NCBI GenBank assembly: GCA_019637555.1
Contig: JAHBVK010000001.1
Coordinates: 62,001 to 126,000, forward strand
DNA from: Anaerolineae bacterium
GTDB taxonomy: Bacteria; Chloroflexota; Anaerolineae; Aggregatilineales; UBA2796
Length of the DNA: 64,000 nt
Direction of reading: 5' to 3'
Part shown: piece after piece, positions 8,697-17,300 of the stretch
Layout of the letters: every line of letters starts with the position of its first letter
Position numbering within the stretch: position 1 is the stretch's first letter
The notes under the pieces: model-generated
Told to the model about the DNA's origin: nothing
The model's input: the letters and a program-made list of their open reading frames with translations, nothing else
Databases searched by the model: none
Program-made: the position numbers and the translations under genes

Positions 8697-8726
8697 ATTA
8701 TATGTGACTATTTAGTCACGTGTCAA
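8697..8726 (-). promoter_or_regulatory. Consensus sigma-70 promoter of the ArsR-SRPBCC gene, leaderless
   Basis: On the minus strand, TTGACA (8726-8721) and TATAAT (8702-8697) are separated by 18 bases. Only 8 bases lie between the -10 hexamer and the ATG at 8688. Transcription should therefore start within one or two bases of the start codon, giving an mRNA without a ribosome-binding leader. Confidence 0.85.
8704..8719. promoter_or_regulatory. Palindromic operator GTGACT-N4-AGTCAC
   Basis: This perfect 6-bp inverted repeat with a 4-base centre lies entirely inside the -35/-10 spacer. It is the expected place and form for an ArsR-family autorepressor site: bound protein would block RNA polymerase. 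Its size and symmetry are read directly; the cognate protein is inferred. Confidence 0.75.
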
Positions 8727-8765
8727 GTAATTAGGATCAAAACTATGGAACACTCATTTGTAGGA

Positions 8766-9542
8766 TTAGATAACTTTGGCGAGTAACCCACCATCAACGA
8801 GAATCGGCGCACCAGTGATGAAACTCGAAGCGTCGCTGCATAGGAACATATATACTTGCGCTACTTCATCAGCCGTCCCGACGCGACCAATCGGATGCGA
8901 CTTGCCCCATTCTTTAAGCACTTCTTCTGGGTCTCGTCCGGGTTCGTGGTTGGCGACAGAGAAGCGCAGCAGCGGCGTATCAATCGATCCCGGACAGACG
9001 CAGTTGACGCGAATATTCTGGGGCGCGTGATCTTGAGCCATCGTGCGGGTCATGGCAATCGCAGCACCTTTCGAGGCAGCGTAGGCAACCACGCGCGACT
9101 GACTGGCTAATCCCTGAACCGATGCCATGTTCACGACTGCGCCGCCACCGCGCTTAGCAATTTCTGGAATGCAATATTTCGACATCAAGAAGATGCTTTT
9201 TAGATTCACATCTAATGTGCGATCCCACAACGCCTCATCAGTATCTTCAACTGTGCCGTAGGTCTGCAAGCCAGCGACATTACAGAGATAGTCGATGCCG
9301 CCAAAAACGCGCACCGCTTCCTGTGCAGCACGCTGCGTATCCGCGCTTTTCGCCACATCTGCGACTACAGCTAGCGCCTTACCACCACGACTTTCGATTC
9401 CAGCGACGACTTCGCGCAGCGCCACCTCATCAATATCCACACCGACAACGGCAGCACCTTCGCGTGCGAACGCTTCAGCAGTTGCCATTCCGATGCCTTT
9501 TGCCGCCCCTGTAACAACAGTAACTTTGCCATCAAAACGCAT
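8766..9542 (-). CDS. SDR-family oxidoreductase (FabG-like)
   Basis: This 258-residue classical short-chain dehydrogenase has the NAD(P)-binding TGAAKGIG motif near residues 11-18. It also has the structural CNVAG segment (usual NNAG), catalytic Ser in VNMASVQG, the YAASK active-site pair, and the C-terminal PILVDGG. An aspartate after the second strand (VVGVDIDE) favours NAD over NADP. The neighbouring divergent gene is mannonate dehydratase, so a hexuronate or sugar-alcohol substrate (for example fructuronate-type reduction) is plausible but unproven. Start at 9542; it has its own promoter at 9560-9587. Confidence 0.9.
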   Translation of the reverse strand: MRFDGKVTVVTGAAKGIGMATAEAFAREGAAVVGVDIDEVALREVVAGIESRGGKALAVVADVAKSADTQRAAQEAVRVFGGIDYLCNVAGLQTYGTVEDTDEALWDRTLDVNLKSIFLMSKYCIPEIAKRGGGAVVNMASVQGLASQSRVVAYAASKGAAIAMTRTMAQDHAPQNIRVNCVCPGSIDTPLLRFSVANHEPGRDPEEVLKEWGKSHPIGRVGTADEVAQVYMFLCSDASSFITGAPILVDGGLLAKVI

Positions 9543-9559
9543 ATGCTTTCTCTCTTTTC

Positions 9560-9587
9560 AATATAAGTTGCTAGATCAATGTGTCAG
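9560..9587 (-). promoter_or_regulatory. Sigma-70-like promoter of the SDR gene
   Basis: On the minus strand, CTGACA (9587-9582), 16 bases, then TATATT (9565-9560). It lies about 18 bases before the ATG at 9542. It is divergent from the uxuA side of the gap. Confidence 0.6.
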
Positions 9588-9681
9588 AGTGGTGCAATTT
9601 CAATGAGATTATCACCCGTCAGCAAACGCGGCAACAGCGATTATCTGCCATTGATGAGGTATGAAACTCGGCAATGGTCGG

Positions 9682-9690
9682 TGCTACAAT
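9682..9690 (+). promoter_or_regulatory. Extended -10 element upstream of the mannonate dehydratase gene
   Basis: TGCTACAAT fits TGnTATAAT with one mismatch and lies 61 bases before the ATG at 9752. No good -35 is visible. Confidence 0.4.
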
Positions 9691-9751
9691 CGTTGGTTCG
9701 TAAATAATTAGCGAGTGATGCACTCAGTTTGAACAAAAGGATTTTGGTGGT

Positions 9752-10795
9752 ATGAGAATGACGATGCGCTGGTATGGCGCTGACGACAAAGTGACGTTAC
9801 AGAACATTCGGCAAGTTCCGGGCATGACTGGCATTGTGAGCGCACTTTACGATCTCGCGCCGGGAGAGTTATGGACGTTAGCGCGGCTGGAATCGTTGCG
9901 CCGGGAGATCGAAGCGGCTGGGCTGTACTTCGATGTGGCGGAGAGTCTGCCCGTTCACGAAGCGATCAAATTGGCGCTGCCGGAGCGTGATCGCTTGATT
10001 GAGAATTATTGCCAGAGCTTGCGGCATATGGGGCAGGTTGGTGTACGTGTGTTGTGCTACAACTTCATGCCCATTTTCAATTGGACGCGCACCAATTTAG
10101 CGTTCCCGATGCCGGATGGTTCTACCACTCTTAGCTTCGACCAACGCGAGATCGAGGCGATGGATTTATCGCAAGGCGTCACCGGATTACCGGGCTGGGA
10201 TCAGTCCTATAGCGGTGAGGAACTTAGCCGTTGGATGGCTCAGTATCAGGAAATGGGCGAGGAAGTGTTCTTCGAGAATCTGGTGTATTTCCTGAAGGCG
10301 ATTGTCCCCGTCGCTGAAGAATCGGGCGTGCTGCTGGCAATGCACCCCGATGATCCACCTTGGTCGATCTTGGGTTTACCGCGAATCATCCGCGATGCTG
10401 CCACGATTCAGCGGATGCTCGATGCAGTTGATCATCCCTATAATGGCATCACCTTCTGCACTGGCTCATTAGGCTGTGCGCCAAGCAATGATCTGCCCGC
10501 CATGCTGCGCCAGTTCAGCGACAAGATTCATTTTGTCCATGCACGCAACGTCAAAAGTCTTGGAGATCGGCAATTCCGCGAGGTGGAACACCCAACGCGA
10601 TTTGGCGATGTGGATATGTACACGATCATCAATGCGCTGGTCGAGAGTGGTTACGTAGGACCGATTCGTTCTGATCATGGGCGCATGATCTGGGGAGAAA
10701 CGGGACGCCCCGGCTACGGCTTGTATGACCGCGCACTCGGCGCGACGTATCTAACTGGACTGATCGAATCTGCCGAACGCAACAGGAGCAACTAA
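9752..10795 (+). CDS. uxuA: Mannonate dehydratase
   Basis: The enzyme dehydrates D-mannonate to 2-keto-3-deoxygluconate in hexuronate (glucuronate/pectin) breakdown, using a divalent metal in the cytoplasm. The N terminus MRWYGADDKV...IRQVPGMTGIVSALYDL and internal VCYNFMPIFNWTRT/LAMHPDDPPW are strong UxuA signatures. The 347 residues match the shorter Gram-positive/Chloroflexi form rather than the 394-residue E. coli one. The pattern AMHPDDPP...FCTGSLG...VHARNVK supplies His/Cys/His metal ligands. It begins a same-strand run with DUF4432 and an aldo-keto reductase. The start sits behind TTTTGGTGG. Confidence 0.9.
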   Translation: MRMTMRWYGADDKVTLQNIRQVPGMTGIVSALYDLAPGELWTLARLESLRREIEAAGLYFDVAESLPVHEAIKLALPERDRLIENYCQSLRHMGQVGVRVLCYNFMPIFNWTRTNLAFPMPDGSTTLSFDQREIEAMDLSQGVTGLPGWDQSYSGEELSRWMAQYQEMGEEVFFENLVYFLKAIVPVAEESGVLLAMHPDDPPWSILGLPRIIRDAATIQRMLDAVDHPYNGITFCTGSLGCAPSNDLPAMLRQFSDKIHFVHARNVKSLGDRQFREVEHPTRFGDVDMYTIINALVESGYVGPIRSDHGRMIWGETGRPGYGLYDRALGATYLTGLIESAERNRSN

Positions 10796-10799
10796 GGGC

Positions 10800-11888
10800 A
10801 TGTCTCGAACGTCATTGCATACGCATGGATGTCGCATCTCAGACGAATGGTCGTATCGAGGACTGCGCGCCGCAGTCTTGGAAAACGAACTCCTCCGTAT
10901 CGTCGTACTGCTAGATCGCGGTGCGGAGATCGTCGAATTTCGCTACAAGCCTCTTGATCTCGATCCGCTGCTGCGACTGCCCCGCGAAATCCGAAATCCG
11001 CATCAAGGTGTACCCTCAATTTATGCCAACAGCAGTACCTATCTCGACTACTACGTCGGTGGTTGGCAGGAAATCTTGCCAAATGGTGGTCCGCCAGTAA
11101 CTTACAAGGGCGTGGAATACGGTCAACACGGCGAGATCAGTCTAGCAGCGTGGTCGAGTGAAGTGATTGAGGAAGGACCCGACCAAATTGCGCTGCGATG
11201 CTGGGTACGTGGATTGCGAACACCGTTACGAGTGGAACGTGTCATGCGCTTGCTACGTGGCAGCGCCGTGCTGCACTTTGAGGAAACTGTGACTAACGAA
11301 GCCGGAGAGCCGCTGGATTTTATGTGGGGTCATCACGTAGCATTTGGGCTGCCGTTCCTCGCCTCCGGCGCAAAGATCGCTACCTCCGCGAAAACCCTGC
11401 TTGTGCATGATGAGATGACGGGCTTCGAGCCACGCCGCCTCAAGCTCGGACAGCGTGGTGCTTGGTCACATGCTGAAGCAGCTGACGGGACAATGCTCGA
11501 TATGAGCGTGATCCCTGCACAAGATCAGGCAAGCGGACGCGAGATGGCTTATCTGACCGACTTTGAAGGCGATGCTTGGTACGCGGTCACTACCGCCAGC
11601 AACGAACGCGCCGGATTTGCCATGCGCTGGGATGCTGATGTCTTTCGCTATCTGTGGTTGTGGCAAGAATTATCACATGCAACAGGGTATCCATGGTGGG
11701 GGCATGTCTACGCGGTTGCTCTAGAACCATGGACAGGCTATCCCACAAATGGGCTGAATGACGCTATTGCACGTGGCACGCAGCGGACGTTGCAAGCGGG
11801 CGCGTCGCTTTCGACAACGCTTACCGCATCTATGTATGCGGGACTGGATAAAGTAACCGGTGTGCATAAAGACGGCAGCGCCTATTGA
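10800..11888 (+). CDS. DUF4432 family (aldose 1-epimerase-like) protein
   Basis: The 362-residue cytoplasmic protein has the beta-sandwich pattern of the galactose-mutarotase superfamily (LLDRGAEIVEFRYKPLDLD, LPNGGPPVTYKG, FMWGHHVAFGLPFL, YLWLWQELSHATGYPWWG). This pattern is assigned to DUF4432. Such proteins are thought to act on aldose anomers, but I know of no firm reaction. It starts four bases after the uxuA stop, so it belongs to the same transcript and probably handles the same uronate or a related sugar. Confidence 0.8.
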   Translation: MSRTSLHTHGCRISDEWSYRGLRAAVLENELLRIVVLLDRGAEIVEFRYKPLDLDPLLRLPREIRNPHQGVPSIYANSSTYLDYYVGGWQEILPNGGPPVTYKGVEYGQHGEISLAAWSSEVIEEGPDQIALRCWVRGLRTPLRVERVMRLLRGSAVLHFEETVTNEAGEPLDFMWGHHVAFGLPFLASGAKIATSAKTLLVHDEMTGFEPRRLKLGQRGAWSHAEAADGTMLDMSVIPAQDQASGREMAYLTDFEGDAWYAVTTASNERAGFAMRWDADVFRYLWLWQELSHATGYPWWGHVYAVALEPWTGYPTNGLNDAIARGTQRTLQAGASLSTTLTASMYAGLDKVTGVHKDGSAY

Positions 11889-11948
11889 CACTGCCTGCAG
11901 TAATCTCACTATCTCGTCAGAGACACTTCTCTTTAGAAAAGGATTCCT

Positions 11949-12968
11949 ATGGTATTGCCAGTTAATCCCGAATATATGCCTTCCGCAGATCGCTACGAAA
12001 CGATGCAATATAATCGCAGCGGTCACAGCGGCTTGAAACTACCCGCGATCTCGCTGGGATTGTGGCACAACTTTGGCGGTGTGGATAAACCCGAAAATGC
12101 CCGTGCCATGCTGCGCCGCGCTTTCGATCTTGGGATCACTCACTTCGATCTGGCTAACAATTATGGTCCTCCACCGGGATCGGCGGAAGCGACTTTTGGG
12201 GACATCTTAGCCAAAGATTTCCGAAAATATCGGGATGAGTTGATTATTTCTACTAAAGCTGGCTACAACATGTGGGCCGGTCCTTATGGTGAGTGGGGAT
12301 CACGGAAGTATCTGATCGCCAGCTTAGATCAGAGCCTCAAACGCATGGGGCTGGACTATGTAGACATTTTCTACCATCATCGCCCTGATCCTGATACGCC
12401 GTTGGAAGAAACGATGAGCACGCTTGATCTGGTCGTGAGGCAAGGTAAGGCGTTGTACATCGGTATTTCCAATTACAACGCCGAGCAGACGCACAAGGCA
12501 GCCGCGATTTTGCGTCAGTTGGGAACACCGTGTCTGATCAACCAAGTTTCCTACAGTATGTTCAATCGCTGGACGGAAGGCGGCTTGATCGATGCGGCAC
12601 GTGAAGAAGGTGTCGGGCTAATCTTCTTCTCGCCACTAGCGCAGGGGTTGTTAACTGATCGCTATCTAGAAGGAGTGCCCTCTGACTCACGTGCCGGCAA
12701 GCCCAAGCCTGCCAGCCCCTTCCTCAGACCTGATCATGTAACTGATGCCGTGATCGCCAAGGCACGCAAGCTAAACGATATCGCGCGGCAGCGAGGACAA
12801 ACTCTGGCACAGATGGCATTAGCATGGGTGTTGCGCCATCCGGGTGCAACTTCCGCGCTCATTGGTGCAAGCAGTGTGCAGCAGGTAGAAGATTGTGCCA
12901 ACACAATCAAGAATCTACCTTTCAGTAATGATGAACTTCGTACTATCGAGTCGGTACTAGCTGATTAA
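11949..12968 (+). CDS. Aldo/keto reductase, YghZ / L-glyceraldehyde-3-phosphate reductase type
   Basis: The 339-residue NADPH-dependent reductase of the AKR14 (YghZ) group has a TIM barrel. Signatures are LPAISLGLWHNFGGVD, the catalytic Asp/Tyr region THFDLANNYGPPPGSAE, STKAGYNMWAGPYGEWGS, DYVDIFYHHRPDPDTP and the cofactor loop ALIGASSVQQVE. In E. coli this enzyme detoxifies aldehydes; here it closes the uronate gene run and may reduce a small sugar aldehyde. The start ATG has AAAGGATT upstream and keeps the complete YghZ N terminus. Confidence 0.88.
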   Translation: MVLPVNPEYMPSADRYETMQYNRSGHSGLKLPAISLGLWHNFGGVDKPENARAMLRRAFDLGITHFDLANNYGPPPGSAEATFGDILAKDFRKYRDELIISTKAGYNMWAGPYGEWGSRKYLIASLDQSLKRMGLDYVDIFYHHRPDPDTPLEETMSTLDLVVRQGKALYIGISNYNAEQTHKAAAILRQLGTPCLINQVSYSMFNRWTEGGLIDAAREEGVGLIFFSPLAQGLLTDRYLEGVPSDSRAGKPKPASPFLRPDHVTDAVIAKARKLNDIARQRGQTLAQMALAWVLRHPGATSALIGASSVQQVEDCANTIKNLPFSNDELRTIESVLAD

Positions 12969-12982
12969 TACCCCGATTGATT

Positions 12983-13028
12983 AGCTGTCTCATTATTAGT
13001 AATTTCCGTTACTAACAGTGGGACAGCT
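12983..13028. terminator. Long 20-bp stem-loop after the aldo/keto reductase gene
   Basis: Left arm 12983-13002 and right arm 13009-13028 pair over 20 positions, with two G-U pairs and one A-C mismatch, around a 6-base loop. It lies 15 bases after the stop codon. The following bases are T-rich but not a clean U tract, so it is a likely 3' end structure rather than a certain intrinsic terminator. Confidence 0.55.
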
Positions 13029-13161
13029 TCATCTTTGTTGCTGCATGATACATCACATACAACCCCCGCCTCACCCGAAAGGTGAATATCATCTCCTACT
13101 AAAGTTGGATACTGATTCGCCTGTAAACGGGGATGATGGAGTGACTTAGTGGAGGAAAGAC

Positions 13162-13800
13162 ATGACAATTCGTATTTTGCTCGTCGATGACCATGCCGTT
13201 GTGCGGCAGGGAATCCGGCTGTTTCTGAAAATCGATCCCGGACTCACGGTTATCGGTGAAGCGACCAATGGACTACAGGCTATCCAACTGGCACAAGAAC
13301 TGAAACCTGATGTGATCCTGATGGACTTGCTAATGCCCGGCATGGGCGGTGTGGATGCAACCGCTGCGATCAAGAAATTAATGCCAGAGATTGAGATCGT
13401 AGCTTTGACCAGTGTGTTAGAAGATCAGTCTGTTGTTGGGGCGGTACGTGCAGGGGCGATTGGCTATTTACTGAAAGACACTGATGCTCCAGAACTGATC
13501 AAGGCGATTTATGCTGCCGCTGCCGGACAAGTACAGCTCTCGCCCAAAGCAGCCGAACGCTTGATGCGCGAACTCCGCGCACCGCAGAGTCCGGAGAAGC
13601 TAACAGATCGGGAAACAGAAGTACTAAAGCTAGTAGCACAGGGTAAGGCTAACAAGGAGATCGCGCATACACTCGATATTGGAGAGACGACTGTGAAATC
13701 ACATGTCAGCGCTATCTTGAGCAAATTGGGCGTAGCCAGCCGTACACAAGCAGCACTTTATGCCGCCAGCATTGGATTGGTCGATATTCCAAAGGAATAG
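13162..13800 (+). CDS. NarL/FixJ-family response regulator
   Basis: The 212-residue protein has a receiver domain (DD at residues 9-10, phospho-acceptor D55 in ILMDLLMPG, Lys in YLLKDTD) and a C-terminal LuxR-type HTH (LTDRETEVLKLVAQGKANKEI and TTVKSHVSAILSKLGV). It should activate or repress genes after phosphorylation by a HisKA_3-type kinase. The giant GAF kinase at 14338-20742 is of exactly that class and lies only one gene away, on the other strand, so it is the obvious partner. GTGGAGGAAAG before the ATG is a strong ribosome site. Confidence 0.92.
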   Translation: MTIRILLVDDHAVVRQGIRLFLKIDPGLTVIGEATNGLQAIQLAQELKPDVILMDLLMPGMGGVDATAAIKKLMPEIEIVALTSVLEDQSVVGAVRAGAIGYLLKDTDAPELIKAIYAAAAGQVQLSPKAAERLMRELRAPQSPEKLTDRETEVLKLVAQGKANKEIAHTLDIGETTVKSHVSAILSKLGVASRTQAALYAASIGLVDIPKE

Positions 13801-13803
13801 TAA

Positions 13804-14205
13804 CTAGAGCACGATTTCAAACTCGATATCTACTCCTGCCTGCAACATGTTATAAGTCTGGCTGTGTGACTTAATCATGCACACCAGCCGTTCTGCTTGC
13901 TGTTGATCGGGTCCGGTGAGAGCCAACCGAATACGAATGGACTGATCACTATTCGTTCGTTCCCATTGCGCAGTTGTGTGCATACTGGTGAGAAGAACAC
14001 CCAGTTCGCGTGCTGATTCCTGACAGGCAAATGTGCAATCGGTTACCAACGCTGCCAGCAGCAAGTCGGAGGGACGGCTGCGCTCAGTCATCGTGTCACG
14101 CAGTTGTGGCGATCCCACCATTAGGTGGTTATCTCGATACGTCACAATGGCGCAATTCTGGCTGCCGATGGGATGTGCGATTACTGCGCCGGAAAGGTCG
14201 GTCAT
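13804..14205 (-). CDS. OsmC/Ohr-family protein
   Basis: The 133-residue protein matches the OsmC-like pattern: YRDNHLMVGSPQLRD, then RPSDLLLAALVTDCTFACQESARELG. The Cys in DCTFAC stands at the first redox-Cys position of the family. OsmC/Ohr proteins reduce organic hydroperoxides, though several YhfA-like members have unknown roles. The second catalytic Cys seems to be the one in AERLVCMIKSH. It is convergent with the response regulator (3-base gap) and lies just downstream of the giant kinase gene on the same strand. Confidence 0.75.
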   Translation of the reverse strand: MTDLSGAVIAHPIGSQNCAIVTYRDNHLMVGSPQLRDTMTERSRPSDLLLAALVTDCTFACQESARELGVLLTSMHTTAQWERTNSDQSIRIRLALTGPDQQQAERLVCMIKSHSQTYNMLQAGVDIEFEIVL

Positions 14206-14337
14206 GATACAGGCTAATCCTTACAATGTTACGACATCACGCTATTAGATCGTAACTTCATTGTCGATGATGTCTTCCGTTTACACATCTCACTTATCGC
14301 GGTGAACCTCTCATACTTCTGAAGGATAGCCACCTGG

Positions 14338-17300
14338 CTAGTTGTCAGCGCTTCTAAATGGAAGTACGACGGAAAGCTGTGTACCTTTCCCTACGGTGCT
14401 GTTGATGTCCAAGTGCCCGCCAAACTGAGCGACTCGTTCGCGCATTGATTGCAAGCCGAGATGTCCGGGGAAATCTTGCTTCGGATCAAAGCCCATTCCG
14501 TTATCTACAACATCAAGTTGCAGGCTGCTTTCGGTGCAACTTAAGCGCAGCGTAATTTGCGTCGCAGAGGCATGCTTGATGACATTGTGCAGGGCTTCAC
14601 GCGCAATTCGGTAAACACTTTCTTTTGATTCAACTGCCAGTGAGGGTTCAGCGCACAGTTCCATACGCACGTCGATGCCGTGACGTGCTTGCAGTGACGC
14701 TCCCTGTTTCGCCAGTGCGGTGATTAAGCCTTCATTCTCGATTGATTCGGGACGAAGCTCGAATATCAGGGCACGCATTTCAACTAATGCTGCTTCTGAT
14801 AACATCAGCACGTAATCCAGCGATTCTTTCACCACGCTATTGTCGCGTCCCCACATAGCATTGGCGGTTTGGGCGCCGAGTCCAATTCCATAAAGCGCCT
14901 GCGAAACCGAGTCGTGAAGTTCACGGGCGAGACGGTTACGCTCTTCCAACGCTGCTAGACGTTGAATTTGCTCGTTTAGTCGTTCAGCCCGTTCCAGTGC
15001 GGCAGTTGTTTCTTGCTGCAAACGGATACGCTCAACAGCGGCGAATACGAGCCTACCAACTGCCTCAAAGAACTGCCGCGTCTGTAGACTGTAGTGGTGC
15101 GGTTGGGTATCTACCAGACTGAGTGAGCCTAGAACACGACTTCCCTGCTTCAGCGGATACCCTGCAACCGAGCGTATCCCAAGTGACTGAAAGTGAGTGC
15201 GCTCACCTTCGGTCAACTGTGGATCGGTATCAATATCTTCGAAGATGTAGAGTTCGGATTCAAGGCAATTCTCGAAGAAAGCTACTGCGCCCGGTTGCAA
15301 CCGATCTCCTTGCGCTTTTGTCTGCTTCTCTGTGGCAGCGACGACTTCGTAGTATGGTTCGATGTTTGCCCCATGCCGCCCCAAAATGAGATGAACATCA
15401 CCATCATTGAGCTTAAGGCGCTCTACCGCGTTGACAACTTCAATGAACGAATTGGAGGCATTAATAGCAGCACTCGCCTCAAAAAGGAGTTCTCGTTGTT
15501 GGCGTGCGCGCGTCGTCTCGATTTGTAGGCGAATTCGCTCGACTGCTGCAAGGACAAGATCGGCTATGCCAAGCGCTAATCGTCGCTCTGTCGCTGTACA
15601 GTGATGGGGTGAACCGTACTTGAAAAAGAGCAGTCCGAAGAAGCGATCCTCGCGTTTTAGGTTGACGCACATTACTGCGCCGGTTTTGAATTCCTCCCAC
15701 GTTGCGCGACTGACAACATCAACATTCGGATCAGTATTAACGTTGTCAATCGTCCACAAATGTTCGTGGCGCATCGTGTTAAGAATAGGCAATGCCGAAA
15801 CCGCATAATGCAGCCCAATGTTCTTTTCGAAATGGGGAACGACTCTCGCCCCTGCCGTAATCTCGATGTATGAGGCTTTATCGTAGTCCAGATGTTCAAA
15901 CAGATTTAGGAATACACCATCTCCACCGGATTGCAGTTTAGACACCGCCGCCATAATTTCCTGATATGTCATCGCTGCGTTAACGTCTTGCGCTAACTGA
16001 TAGAGGAAATCTGATTCGTCTTTGGCGATGGTAGTCTCTTCTTGCGCCAGAATGCGCTCCACCGCAGCAAGGGTGAGATCCGCGATGCCGAGTGCTAATC
16101 TGCGTTCACGTTCAGTCATCCGGTGGGGGCGTTGGAATTCAAAGAAGAAAAGTCCGAGATAGCGCTCACCACGAAACAGGTTGACACAGAGCATAGCTTG
16201 TATGCCCATAGCTTTCCAAGTTGCCAATGTGACAGGATCGACCCGATCATCGTGATCCACATTCTCAACGTACCACAGACGCTCATTACGAATAATCGCG
16301 CTAATTGGATAGCTTGAAAGTGGGACACGGTTCCCGTACGGTTCATTTCGAGAATACGTGAGTGACTTACCAGCTACGACTTCAAGATAGCTCGCATTAT
16401 CGAAATCGAGATTTTCAAATAGATTCAAGAATACACCGTCACCATCAGCCTGCACCTTAGAGACCGCATCCATAATGTCCTGAAATGTCATGGCTGCGTT
16501 GACATTCTGTGAAAGTTGGTAGAGGAAGTCGGACTCTTCTTTCGCAGCGTTGGTTTCCTGTTGAGCATGAATGCGTTCAACGGCAGCCAATACTAGGTCT
16601 GCGATACCGAGTGCCAACCGCTTTTCGCTATCCGTGCAGTGGTGAGGCTGCCCATATCTAAAGAACAGTAAACCGAAAAAGCGATCTTCACGCTTCAAGT
16701 TGACACAAAGTGCAGCGCGACAATTGAATGATTCCCAGCGTTGGCGCGTCACTTCATCCAGCGTTGGATCGCCTCTTACATCTTCAACTGTCCACAGATG
16801 TTGGTGGCGTACTTTTGCTAGTATAGGAATTGCGGACAAGGGGCTATGAACCCCAATGTTGGATTTGAAGTAATCAACAACTTTCGCACCTGCCGTATAT
16901 TCGAGATAGCTTGCCCGATCGTAGTCCAGATGCTCGAATAGATTGAGAAAAACACCTTCTCCATCAGATTGCAACTTCGATACGCCGTCCATGATCTCTT
17001 GATAGGTGGTGGCAGCATTAACATCTTGCGCCAATTGGTATAGGAAATCTGATTCTTCTTTTGCTTGTGTGGTTTCCTGCTGAGCGTAGATTCGTTCTAC
17101 AGCGGCGAGGACTAGATCAGCGATACCAAGCGCAAGTCGGCGCTCCCGATCTGTAGAACGATGCGGCTGGACGTATTTGAAAAAGAGCAAACCGAAGAAA
17201 CGATCTTCGCGCTTCAAGTTGACACAAATCAGAGCACGCGTCTCCATTTCCACCCACGTAGCATGAGAAATAGGATCGACACGCGGATCGATATCGATGT

